Shown in pieces: positions 33,629 through 40,586 of a DNA stretch of 64,000 bases. Positions within the stretch are counted from its first letter, which is position 1, and each line of letters starts with the position of its first letter. The position numbers were made by a program, and so were the translations under genes. The DNA is from Hymenobacter convexus (lineage in GTDB: Bacteria; Bacteroidota; Bacteroidia; Cytophagales; Hymenobacteraceae): assembly GCF_030580955.1 (NCBI RefSeq), contig NZ_JAUQON010000008.1:232449-296448 (forward strand), in the 5' to 3' direction. The notes under the pieces are model-generated. The model saw only the letters and a list, made by a program, of their open reading frames with translations. It made no database searches and had not been told where the DNA came from.

Positions 33629-34590
33629 AGCCGGATAATCGTTAATGTCAGGGCAATGTCCAGTGCAATCAATAGCAGCGCCGCGGCCAGCGTATAGCGG
33701 TAGCGGTTGTCGGCCACGGCCACGGTGCGCACCTGCTCGGCCAGGCCGGGCATGTTGCGCAACAGCCGCAGCAGCGGGTCGAAGCCGTTTTGCTGGTCGT
33801 TCAGCTCCACGTATTGCCCGCCCGTTTGGGCCGAAAGCTGCAGCAAGGCCGCTTCCCGCAGGCGCGTTTCCACCACCTGGCCCCGGCTGTCGCGCACAAA
33901 TCCACCGCCTGGTTTCGGAATGCGCGCGCCCTTGGCCGTGCCCACGCCCACCGTGTAGATGCGGGCGCCGGTGCGGCCCAGCTCCCGCAGCACGGGCTCC
34001 AGGTTTTCGCCAAAGTCCTCGCCGTCGCTCACCAGCACCAGGGCCGTGGCCCGGGGCGTGGCCGCCGTGGTGCCCAAGCGCTTGAGCACCAGCTCCAGCG
34101 GCTCGCGCAGGGTGGTGGGGCCGGGCGGCAGCAGGCTGGTGCGCAGCGTCCGGATAAATACCTGCACCGCCGCCTGGTCGTACGTCAGCGGGCACTGCAC
34201 CGTGGCTTCGGCCCCGAACACCACCAGCCCCAGCCGGTCGGCCGGAAACTGGGCCACCAGCTCTTCCAGCTCGGCCTGCGCCCGCAGCAGGCGTGAGGGC
34301 GTCACGTCGGGCGCGTCCATCGAGCGCGACACGTCGACGAGCAGCCACACGTCTTTGCCGGCCGTGCGCACCGGGCGCTGGCTCACGCCCAGCGACGGGC
34401 CCATGGCCGCCACCAGCAGGGCCACCCCGGCGGCTACCCGCAGCGTCAGCTTCCAGCCGCGGTGCCGGGCCGGGCTGCCCAGCGCCCGGCCGGCGCGCCC
34501 CAGCCGGGCCCAATGCCGGGCCAGCAATAGCAGCACGAAGGCCAGCGCCACGCCCACGGCAATAAAATCAGGATAAGCCCAGGTTATCAA
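33625..34590 (-). CDS. VWA domain protein, BatA/BatB-like
   Basis: 321 residues: two N-terminal membrane helices (within 1-70), a von Willebrand A domain with the MIDAS motif DVSRSMDA, then the conserved Thr and Asp sites (GPTTL, VSDGEDFGE), and a C-terminal membrane helix (ALLLIALDIALTL). This is the layout of BatA/BatB. In Bacteroides fragilis the Bat proteins are linked to aerotolerance, and elsewhere they sit with a MoxR ATPase and a DUF58 protein. Only this gene and the BatC-like gene are present here, with the tRNA cluster upstream. Confidence 0.87.
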   Translation of the reverse strand: MITWAYPDFIAVGVALAFVLLLLARHWARLGRAGRALGSPARHRGWKLTLRVAAGVALLVAAMGPSLGVSQRPVRTAGKDVWLLVDVSRSMDAPDVTPSRLLRAQAELEELVAQFPADRLGLVVFGAEATVQCPLTYDQAAVQVFIRTLRTSLLPPGPTTLREPLELVLKRLGTTAATPRATALVLVSDGEDFGENLEPVLRELGRTGARIYTVGVGTAKGARIPKPGGGFVRDSRGQVVETRLREAALLQLSAQTGGQYVELNDQQNGFDPLLRLLRNMPGLAEQVRTVAVADNRYRYTLAAALLLIALDIALTLTIIRL

Positions 34591-34714
34591 ATGCAGAAGT
34601 TAACGGTCAGAAAGGCAGCGCCGCCGCAAAGCAACAACCCAAATCGAGGAAGCAGATTGTCGGGCCCCAAAGATAATTTTTTCGCTTGGAGTATGGTCAA
34701 TTCAGTTCGGCTAG

Positions 34715-34722
34715 TATATTTG
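34715..34722 (+). promoter_or_regulatory. Candidate -7 box for the tRNA cluster
   Basis: TATATTTG, an exact TAnnTTTG match 32 bases before tRNA-Ser. A TTG lies farther upstream than the usual spacing. Confidence 0.45.
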
Positions 34723-34754
34723 CACCCGCTTCAGACGGAAGCGAAAACCAGCCT

Positions 34755-34842
34755 GGAGAAGTGGGTGAGTGGCTGAAACCAGTAGTTTGCTAAACTGCCG
34801 TAGCTCTAAAGGTTACCGGGGGTTCGAATCCCCCCTTCTCCA
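34755..34842 (+). tRNA. tRNA-Ser (GCT)
   Basis: Acceptor stem GGAGAAG pairs with CTTCTCC. The anticodon arm GTAGT-TTGCTAA-ACTGC gives anticodon GCT, with one T-G pair. A long variable arm follows and a T arm with GGTTCGAATCC. CCA is not encoded. The 88-base length fits tRNA-Ser, which reads AGC/AGU. Confidence 0.9.
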
Positions 34843-34844
34843 CT

Positions 34845-34916
34845 AATAATGTTGGGTTGCGAAAGCATCCCGTTGGGGCTCCACCCAGTAGGACGCTTTC
34901 TAAGCCCAACATTATT
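34845..34916 (+). terminator. Hairpin with T-run between tRNA-Ser and tRNA-Pro
   Basis: AATAATGTTGGG (34845-34856) pairs with CCCAACATTATT (34905-34916), with further inner pairing (GAAAGC/GCTTTC), followed by T at 34917-34923. It looks like a terminator of tRNA-Ser, although the next tRNA begins eight bases later; it may instead be a processing or attenuation hairpin. Confidence 0.55.
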
Positions 34917-34923
34917 TTTTTTT

Positions 34924-34997
34924 CGGGGTGTAGCGTAGCCCGGTATCGCGCCTGCTTTGGGAGCAGGAGGTCGTAGGTTCGAATCCTGCCACCCCGA
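34924..34997 (+). tRNA. tRNA-Pro (TGG)
   Basis: Acceptor CGGGGTG pairs with CACCCCG. The anticodon arm CCTGC-TTTGGGA-GCAGG gives anticodon TGG, and the T arm carries GGTTCGAATCC. CCA is not encoded. The product reads proline codons CCN. Confidence 0.92.
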
Positions 34998-35019
34998 CAT
35001 ATTTTCCCGCCCCGTTTTC

Positions 35020-35093
35020 GACCCCGTAGCTCAGCTGGATAGAGCAACTACCTTCTAAGTAGTCGGTCTTTGGTTCGAATCCAAACGGGGCCA
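35020..35093 (+). tRNA. tRNA-Arg (TCT)
   Basis: Acceptor GACCCCG pairs with CGGGGCC except for an A-C mismatch at position 2-71. D arm GCTC/GAGC; anticodon arm ACTAC-CTTCTAA-GTAGT gives anticodon TCT; T arm TTTGG/CCAAA. CCA is not encoded. The product reads AGA/AGG. Confidence 0.9.
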
Positions 35094-35098
35094 CTTGA

Positions 35099-35130
35099 AA
35101 GCCCCTCACGCCAGCGTGAGGGGCTTTTTT
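35099..35130 (+). terminator. Terminator of the tRNA cluster
   Basis: AAGCCCCTCACGC pairs with GCGTGAGGGGCTT across a tiny loop and runs into T, six bases after tRNA-Arg. Confidence 0.85.
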
Positions 35131-35692
35131 GGTTTTCGGCGTCTATTCCGGGTATGGCCTGGGGCTTTTTCGTGGCGTGTTTCTGGCTCCCCCGAACTCA
35201 CAGATGGTTTCGGGTGGCTCAGTCGACGTGTTGGGCGCGCCCGTCGATTTGCCCCCCAGCTCGCCACCAATGCACCCGGTAATAACGGGTAACTTGTGCC
35301 GCGGCAGCCGAGGACTGCGCCCCGTTGCCAACCGTTCTTATAGCAGCAGGGAATAGACCGTCAAATACGCGACGCCAAACGAGGCCACCGTTCGGGCCCT
35401 TTTCTGGATTCGGAAAAAAGCCTTTTGCATTTCCAATGAACACCGGCAGGCTTGGGCTAAGCCGATTAAGCCCGGCCGAAAAAAGCGTTTGATGGTGTTT
35501 ATCCGGGAGATAGAAGACTGGCAAACCGCAACACCGGGGCTAAACTGAACGTTATTTCATGCTAAAAACCGGCTGCCGTCCGTATCTTGGCCCCCAAACG
35601 AGACTAGTGACACCCAACTAGTGGACGCTGCAAACATCAACTTTTTAATCCAACCCTCTTCTTTTCAGCCACCCCCAAACATTTTTTCAACC
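35131..35692. other. Gene-free spacer before the 35693 gene
   Basis: About 560 bases with no frame that I can support: the short frames on both strands show no domain, no good start and no codon bias like the neighbours. A partial -7 box (TATCTTGG) sits near 35583 and could serve the downstream gene. Nothing else is visible. Confidence 0.5.
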
Positions 35693-37189
35693 ATGAATAA
35701 ATTCCTACTTTTCCTGGGCTTGCTAGGTGCCGCGGGCACCGCGCAGGCCCAACAGGGCCCCTGGGTGCTCGTGAACACCACCAACATGGCTTCTTTTTCG
35801 CCGGGCTACGACGTGGTACACGTCAACACGGTGTCGGCCAACGTGGCCTGGGCCGTGGCCGAAGACGCCACCAATGGCAAAGCCAACTACTTTTTCAACA
35901 CCAACAACGGCGCTGGCAACGAATTCTACTTCGATGCCATCTCGGCTACCGGCGCCAATACGACCTACGAAACGGCTAACATCTCCGCTGTTTCGGGCAC
36001 GACCGCGGTTGCTGCCAAATACGGCTCGGCTGGCGGCGGCGACATTCTGCGCACCACCAACGGCGGCCTGAGCTGGACCAAAACCACGAACACCAACACG
36101 CAGTTTGTGGCGGCCAACGGCGGTTTCCTCGATTTCGTGTACATGTTCGACGCCAACGAGGGCGTGGCCGTGGGCGACCCCACCAACGGCTATTTCGAGA
36201 TTCTGCGCACCACGAACGGCGGCGTAACCTGGACGCGCATTCCGCAAACCAGCGTGCTGACGCCCTTCGCCGGCGAAGCCGCGCTGGTGCGTTCGTATTT
36301 CGCGCTGGGCAACACCATTTGGTTTGGTGGTGCTTCGGGCGGTGCCAATGAGCAGGAATATATCTACAAATCGATTGACCGTGGCGTAACGTGGACCAAG
36401 AGCGCCCCCACGCCGCTCACCGAAACCATCAGCAAAATTGCCTTCAAAGACCCCCTGAACGGTATTGCCTACAACGTGAAGGTGACGGGCACGGCCGTGA
36501 CGGCCGTTAACCTCATCCGTACCAGCGACGGCGGGAATAGCTGGTTGCCCATCACGCCGGCTGCTGCCACCGCGGGTGCCGCCGGCGATTTCTTCCGCTA
36601 CGACATCGACGCCGTGAACGGTTTTTACTACAGCGTAGGGGTCCGCTTCCCCATTTCTACGGTGGTGCCTGGCACGGGCGGCCAGAACTACGGCAGCTCC
36701 TACAGCACCGACGGCATCAACTGGAAAAACATCAGCACGATGCAGGCGCCTCTGACCAACCAAAAAGTATTCTCGGCCCTCGACCTGATTTCTAACGGCC
36801 AGCCGGCATACATTACCGGCACCACGGGCGCCACCGGCTACATCGGTTCGATTACCGACTCGTTGGGCGTAGGCGGCATGTATAAGGGCTCTTACACGCC
36901 CACCATCACCGCCACGCGCGATGCCGCGCTGCAAAGCTCGTTGAGCGTGTACCCCAACCCCGGCGCTGCCGGCGTGTTCAATGTGAGCCTGGGCACGGCC
37001 ATGAAGGCCGGTGCGCAAATCACGGTGGTTGACGCCATGGGCCGGGTGGTGAAGTCGCAGACGCTGAACGCGACGACGGTAGGTTCGAAGAACTTCCCCA
37101 TCGACCTGACCGGAGAAAAAACCGGCATCTACACCCTGCAGCTGCGCGGCGAAGCCGGCATTGCCACCCAGAAACTGGTTATCAACTAA
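35693..37189 (+). CDS. T9SS type A protein with BNR/YCF48-type beta-propeller
   Basis: 498 residues. A signal peptide (MNKFLLFLGLLGAAGTAQA) is followed by a series of five or so blades with the Asp-box-like pattern TTNGGxxWT (DILRTTNGGLSWTK, ILRTTNGGVTWTRI, YKSIDRGVTWTKSA, LIRTSDGGNSWLPI, SYSTDGINWKNI). The C-terminus (LSVYPNPGAAGVFNVSLG, VVDAMGRVVKSQ, TGIYTLQLRGE) is a T9SS type A sorting domain. Such proteins are exported and may bind carbohydrate or protein. No activity can be named. A terminator follows at 37210. Confidence 0.87.
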   Translation: MNKFLLFLGLLGAAGTAQAQQGPWVLVNTTNMASFSPGYDVVHVNTVSANVAWAVAEDATNGKANYFFNTNNGAGNEFYFDAISATGANTTYETANISAVSGTTAVAAKYGSAGGGDILRTTNGGLSWTKTTNTNTQFVAANGGFLDFVYMFDANEGVAVGDPTNGYFEILRTTNGGVTWTRIPQTSVLTPFAGEAALVRSYFALGNTIWFGGASGGANEQEYIYKSIDRGVTWTKSAPTPLTETISKIAFKDPLNGIAYNVKVTGTAVTAVNLIRTSDGGNSWLPITPAAATAGAAGDFFRYDIDAVNGFYYSVGVRFPISTVVPGTGGQNYGSSYSTDGINWKNISTMQAPLTNQKVFSALDLISNGQPAYITGTTGATGYIGSITDSLGVGGMYKGSYTPTITATRDAALQSSLSVYPNPGAAGVFNVSLGTAMKAGAQITVVDAMGRVVKSQTLNATTVGSKNFPIDLTGEKTGIYTLQLRGEAGIATQKLVIN

Positions 37190-37209
37190 CCGCGGTTTCA
37201 GGCTTGCTG

Positions 37210-37245
37210 AAAAAGGCCTTTCCCAAGCGGGAAAGGCCTTTTTTT
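37210..37245 (+). terminator. Terminator of the 35693 gene
   Basis: AAAAAGGCCTTTCCC pairs with GGGAAAGGCCTTTTT with a four-base loop, followed by T, 20 bases after the stop codon. Confidence 0.85.
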
Positions 37246-37325
37246 ATGGGCTGTTGCTCTGGGATTTAGCTGGGCTGTTTTGTGGCGGTAGAAATGAAAA
37301 AATCCGAGGATAAAAACCGCGAAAA

Positions 37326-37357
37326 TTCCTGAAAATGGGATTAAATATGTACTTTTG
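37326..37357 (+). promoter_or_regulatory. Candidate gyrB promoter
   Basis: TACTTTTG at 37350-37357 is an exact -7 match 59 bases before the gyrB ATG. A CTG at 37329-37331 is a weak -33 element. Confidence 0.45.
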
Positions 37358-37416
37358 AGTGTTCAGTACCTAGCGGCCCGATGGGCTGTTTTATGACCTG
37401 ATTTAATCCCGCCCAC

Positions 37417-39411
37417 ATGAGCGAAACAACCGCAAAAACCGCGCAGCCAGAATACACGGCTGACAGCATTCAAGTACTCGAAGGATTGGAGGCCGTGCGC
37501 AAGCGGCCCAGCATGTACATCGGCGACACCGGCCTCAAGGGCCTGCACCACTTGGTGTGGGAGGTGGTCGATAACTCGATTGACGAAGCCCTCGCCGGGC
37601 ACTGCGACCTGATTAACGTCACCATCAACGAAGACAACTCCATCACCGTGCGCGACAACGGCCGCGGCATTCCCGTGGACTGGCACGCCAAGGAAGGCAA
37701 GTCGGCCCTGGAAGTGGTGCTCACCGTGCTGCACGCCGGCGGCAAGTTTGACAAAGGTTCCTACAAAGTATCGGGCGGCCTGCACGGCGTAGGCGTGAGC
37801 TGCGTAAACGCGCTCAGCACCGACCTGAAGGTGACCGTGCGCCTCAAAGGCCACGTGTACCAGCAGGAGTACAAAATCGGTTTCCCGCAGTACCCGGTGA
37901 AGGAAATCGGCGACACCGACGAGCACGGCACCGAGGTGCAGTTTCTGCCCGACGCCAGCATCTTCTCCGAAACCGAATACCGCTATGACACCATTGCTTC
38001 GCGCCTGCGCGACCTGAGCTACCTCAACAAAGGCATCCGCATCACCCTCACTGACCGTCGCGAGAAGCTGGAGAACGGCGAGTTCCGCGGCGAAGAGTTC
38101 TTCTCGACCGGCGGCCTGCGCGACTTCGTGCAGTACCTCGACGGCGAGCAGCGGCCCTCGCTGCTCTCGGAGCCCATTTACGTGGAGAGCGAGAAGGGCG
38201 GCACGCCCGTGGAAGTGGCCCTGCAGTACAATACCTCGTACCAGGAAAACGTCTATTCCTACGTCAACAACATCAACACCATTGAGGGTGGCACGCACGT
38301 GGCGGGCTTCCGCTCGGCCGTGACGCGGGTACTGAAAAACTACGGCGACAAAAACAAGCTGTTTGAAAAGGCCAAGGTGGAAATCACCGGCGACGACTTC
38401 CGCGAGGGCCTGACGGCTGTAATCTCGGTGAAAGTGGCCGAGCCGCAGTTCGAAGGCCAGACCAAAACCAAACTGGGCAACTCCGAAGTGAGCGGCGCCG
38501 TGAACTCGGTGGTGGGCGAAATCCTGACGCAGTACCTGGACGAAAACCCCAACCAGGCCAACCGCATCATGGAGAAGGTGATTCTGGCTGCCAAGGCCCG
38601 CATCGCCGCCCGCAAGGCCAAGGACATGGTGCAGCGCAAGGGCGTGCTCTCCTCGAACAGCCTGCCAGGCAAGCTGGCCGACTGCTCGGAGTCGGACCCG
38701 GCCATCTGCGAGCTATACCTAGTCGAAGGTGATTCGGCCGGCGGCACGGCCAAGCAGGGCCGCAACCGCGCGTTTCAGGCAATTATGCCGCTGCGCGGCA
38801 AAATCCTGAACGTGGAGAAAGCGCAGGAGCACCGCATTCTGGAAAACGAGGAAATCCGGAACATGATTACGGCATTGGGCGTGAGCTTCAATGAGCGCAA
38901 GTCGCTGGCTTTCACTACCGATGATACGGGCGTGGAAACCGGCCCGCTGAACTTCGACAAGCTGCGCTACCACAAGGTCATCATCATGACCGACGCCGAC
39001 ATCGACGGCTCGCACATCCGCACGCTGATTCTGACCTTCTTCTTCCGCTACATGCGCGAGCTGGTGGACCGGGGTTACATCTACATCGCCCTGCCGCCGC
39101 TCTACCTCGTGAAGCGCGGCAAAGAGGAGCGCTACTGCTGGACCGAAGAGGAGCGCCAACAAGCCCAAGAAGACATGGGCCGGGGCAAGCCCGAAACTGT
39201 GAACGTGCAGCGCTACAAAGGCTTGGGCGAGATGAACGCCGAGCAGCTCTGGACCACCACCATGCAGCCCATGACCCGCACCCTGAAGCAGGTAACGGTG
39301 GAGTCGGCCGCCGAGGCCGACCACCTGTTCTCGATGCTGATGGGCGACGAAGTGGCCCCGCGCCGCGACTTTATTGAGCGCAACGCCAAATACGCCAAGC
39401 TGGATGTGTAG
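37417..39411 (+). CDS. gyrB: DNA gyrase subunit B
   Basis: 664 residues. The ATPase part has VRKRPSMYIGDTG, VVDNSIDEALAGH, DNGRGIPVDWH and HAGGKFDKGSYKVSGGLHGV. The TOPRIM part has LVEGDSAGGTAKQGRNR and DADIDGSHIRTL, and the tail has QRYKGLGEMNAEQLW. Gyrase uses ATP to add negative supercoils to DNA, with GyrA as the other subunit; gyrA is not in the window. The topoisomerase IV subunit ParE is a possible alternative, but the QRYKGLGEMNAEQLWTTTM end is GyrB-like. First of a plus-strand run that ends with ppk1. Confidence 0.95.
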   Translation: MSETTAKTAQPEYTADSIQVLEGLEAVRKRPSMYIGDTGLKGLHHLVWEVVDNSIDEALAGHCDLINVTINEDNSITVRDNGRGIPVDWHAKEGKSALEVVLTVLHAGGKFDKGSYKVSGGLHGVGVSCVNALSTDLKVTVRLKGHVYQQEYKIGFPQYPVKEIGDTDEHGTEVQFLPDASIFSETEYRYDTIASRLRDLSYLNKGIRITLTDRREKLENGEFRGEEFFSTGGLRDFVQYLDGEQRPSLLSEPIYVESEKGGTPVEVALQYNTSYQENVYSYVNNINTIEGGTHVAGFRSAVTRVLKNYGDKNKLFEKAKVEITGDDFREGLTAVISVKVAEPQFEGQTKTKLGNSEVSGAVNSVVGEILTQYLDENPNQANRIMEKVILAAKARIAARKAKDMVQRKGVLSSNSLPGKLADCSESDPAICELYLVEGDSAGGTAKQGRNRAFQAIMPLRGKILNVEKAQEHRILENEEIRNMITALGVSFNERKSLAFTTDDTGVETGPLNFDKLRYHKVIIMTDADIDGSHIRTLILTFFFRYMRELVDRGYIYIALPPLYLVKRGKEERYCWTEEERQQAQEDMGRGKPETVNVQRYKGLGEMNAEQLWTTTMQPMTRTLKQVTVESAAEADHLFSMLMGDEVAPRRDFIERNAKYAKLDV

Positions 39412-39425
39412 CTTGCATAACTTCA

Positions 39426-39455
39426 AAAAGGCTCGCTGCAAAGCGGGCCTTTTTT
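39426..39455 (+). terminator. Terminator of gyrB
   Basis: AAAAGGCTCGCT pairs with AGCGGGCCTTTT (one mismatch) and is followed by T. It lies 14 bases after gyrB and separates it from the RidA-family gene. Confidence 0.8.
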
Positions 39456-39485
39456 GTTTTATCCCAACTTCCCATTTCAGAATCA

Positions 39486-39875
39486 ATGCAAAAACGACAG
39501 TTGATTTCCTCTGGTGCTCCGTGGGAGCCGATAGTGGGCTACTCCCGCGCCGTGCGCGTGGGCAACGTGGTGGAGGTGGCCGGCACCACCGCGCAGGATG
39601 GCGACGTGATAACGGGCGAGGGCGATGTATACATTCAGACCCGGCGGGTGCTGGAAAAGATTGGTGACGCGCTGGCCGCGGCCGGGGCTTCGTTTGCCGA
39701 TGTGGTGCGGACGCGCATCTTTGTGACCGATATTTCGCAGTGGGAAGCGGTGGGCCGGGCGCACGGCGAAGTATTTCGGGATATTCGGCCGGCTTCGTCG
39801 ATGCTGGAAGTAAAAGCGCTGATTGACGCACGCTTACTGGTTGAGATTGAGGCCACAGCCATCATTGCAAGTTAG
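39486..39875 (+). CDS. RidA-family (YjgF/YER057c/UK114) protein
   Basis: 129 residues with the fold's landmarks: SSGAPWEPIVGYSRAVRVGN, VEVAGTTAQDG, QTRRVLEKIGDALAAAG, VVRTRIFVTDISQWEAVG and a C-terminal EIEATAI. RidA-type proteins deaminate reactive 2-aminoacrylate using an Arg in the motif ARSCVEV. Here the corresponding stretch is RPASSMLEVKAL, where that Arg appears to be Ser, so it may belong to a Rid subfamily that lacks the canonical deaminase activity. The distance to the next gene is 114 bases and it need not be co-transcribed. Confidence 0.85.
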   Translation: MQKRQLISSGAPWEPIVGYSRAVRVGNVVEVAGTTAQDGDVITGEGDVYIQTRRVLEKIGDALAAAGASFADVVRTRIFVTDISQWEAVGRAHGEVFRDIRPASSMLEVKALIDARLLVEIEATAIIAS

Positions 39876-39989
39876 GCGACGGCTTTTCCACCCAGAAATT
39901 AGCGGCTCCAGAAAAGGCGAACCGTCAGTCCGTGCCTATTTTTGGCTACTGCATATCTTGTCTCGTTGCCCTACGCTTGCCCGCCTTAG

Positions 39990-40586
39990 ATGCCCAACGT
40001 TCCCAGTTCGCCCGAAACCCCTGCCGCGCCAACCATCCTGGCCCGGCTGCGCGCCGAAACCCGCCCGTATCATGACGCTTTGGAGGCCGGACCGTTTAAC
40101 GAGGCGCTGCGGGCAGGCGCGCCCACGGCGGCCGGCACGGCGCGGTTTCTGGAGCGGATGTACGGGTTCTTGCAGCCCTATGAAGCGGCCCTGCGCGCGC
40201 ACGAGGCGGAGTTGGGCCCCGCCTGGGAGTTGCCCCGGCGCTACCGGGCGCACCTGATTCTAGAAGATTTGCAGCGGCCGGCCGCCAACCCCGGCCTGCC
40301 GCTGAGCCCCGATATGCCGCCACTGCATACGGTGCCGCAGCTACTGGGCGCGCTCTACGTGATGGAGGGCTCGACGCTGGGCGGGCAGGTCATCAGCCGG
40401 CAATTGGAGCGGGCGGGCATTCCTCTGCGGCGGTATTTTTTGGGCTATGGCGAGCGAACCGGGCCGCTGTGGAAGACGTTTGGCCAACTGCTGACCGCCG
40501 CCGCAACCCCGGCCACGGCCGACGAAATCGTGGCTTCGGCCGCGCGTACTTTTCAACACCTTGATGCGTGGATAAACCAACCGTGA
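39990..40586 (+). CDS. bphO: Biliverdin-producing heme oxygenase
   Basis: 198 residues. LRAETRPYHDALEAGPF places the proximal heme ligand His28 as in bacterial heme oxygenases, and LLGALYVMEGSTLGGQVI is the distal helix with its glycines. The enzyme opens heme to biliverdin, releasing iron and CO. It overlaps the phytochrome gene downstream, so it most likely makes biliverdin for that photoreceptor (the bphO-bphP arrangement known in other bacteria). The N-terminus (about 15 residues) is Pro/Ala-rich; an internal start is possible. Confidence 0.88.
   Translation: MPNVPSSPETPAAPTILARLRAETRPYHDALEAGPFNEALRAGAPTAAGTARFLERMYGFLQPYEAALRAHEAELGPAWELPRRYRAHLILEDLQRPAANPGLPLSPDMPPLHTVPQLLGALYVMEGSTLGGQVISRQLERAGIPLRRYFLGYGERTGPLWKTFGQLLTAAATPATADEIVASAARTFQHLDAWINQP

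Noticed and set aside
33629..34513. Read-through of the BatC-like frame upstream of its ATG
   Set aside because: The upstream 295 codons read the VWA gene out of frame (Gly/Ala/Arg-rich). The start at 33628 overlaps the VWA stop and gives a normal hydrophobic N-terminus.
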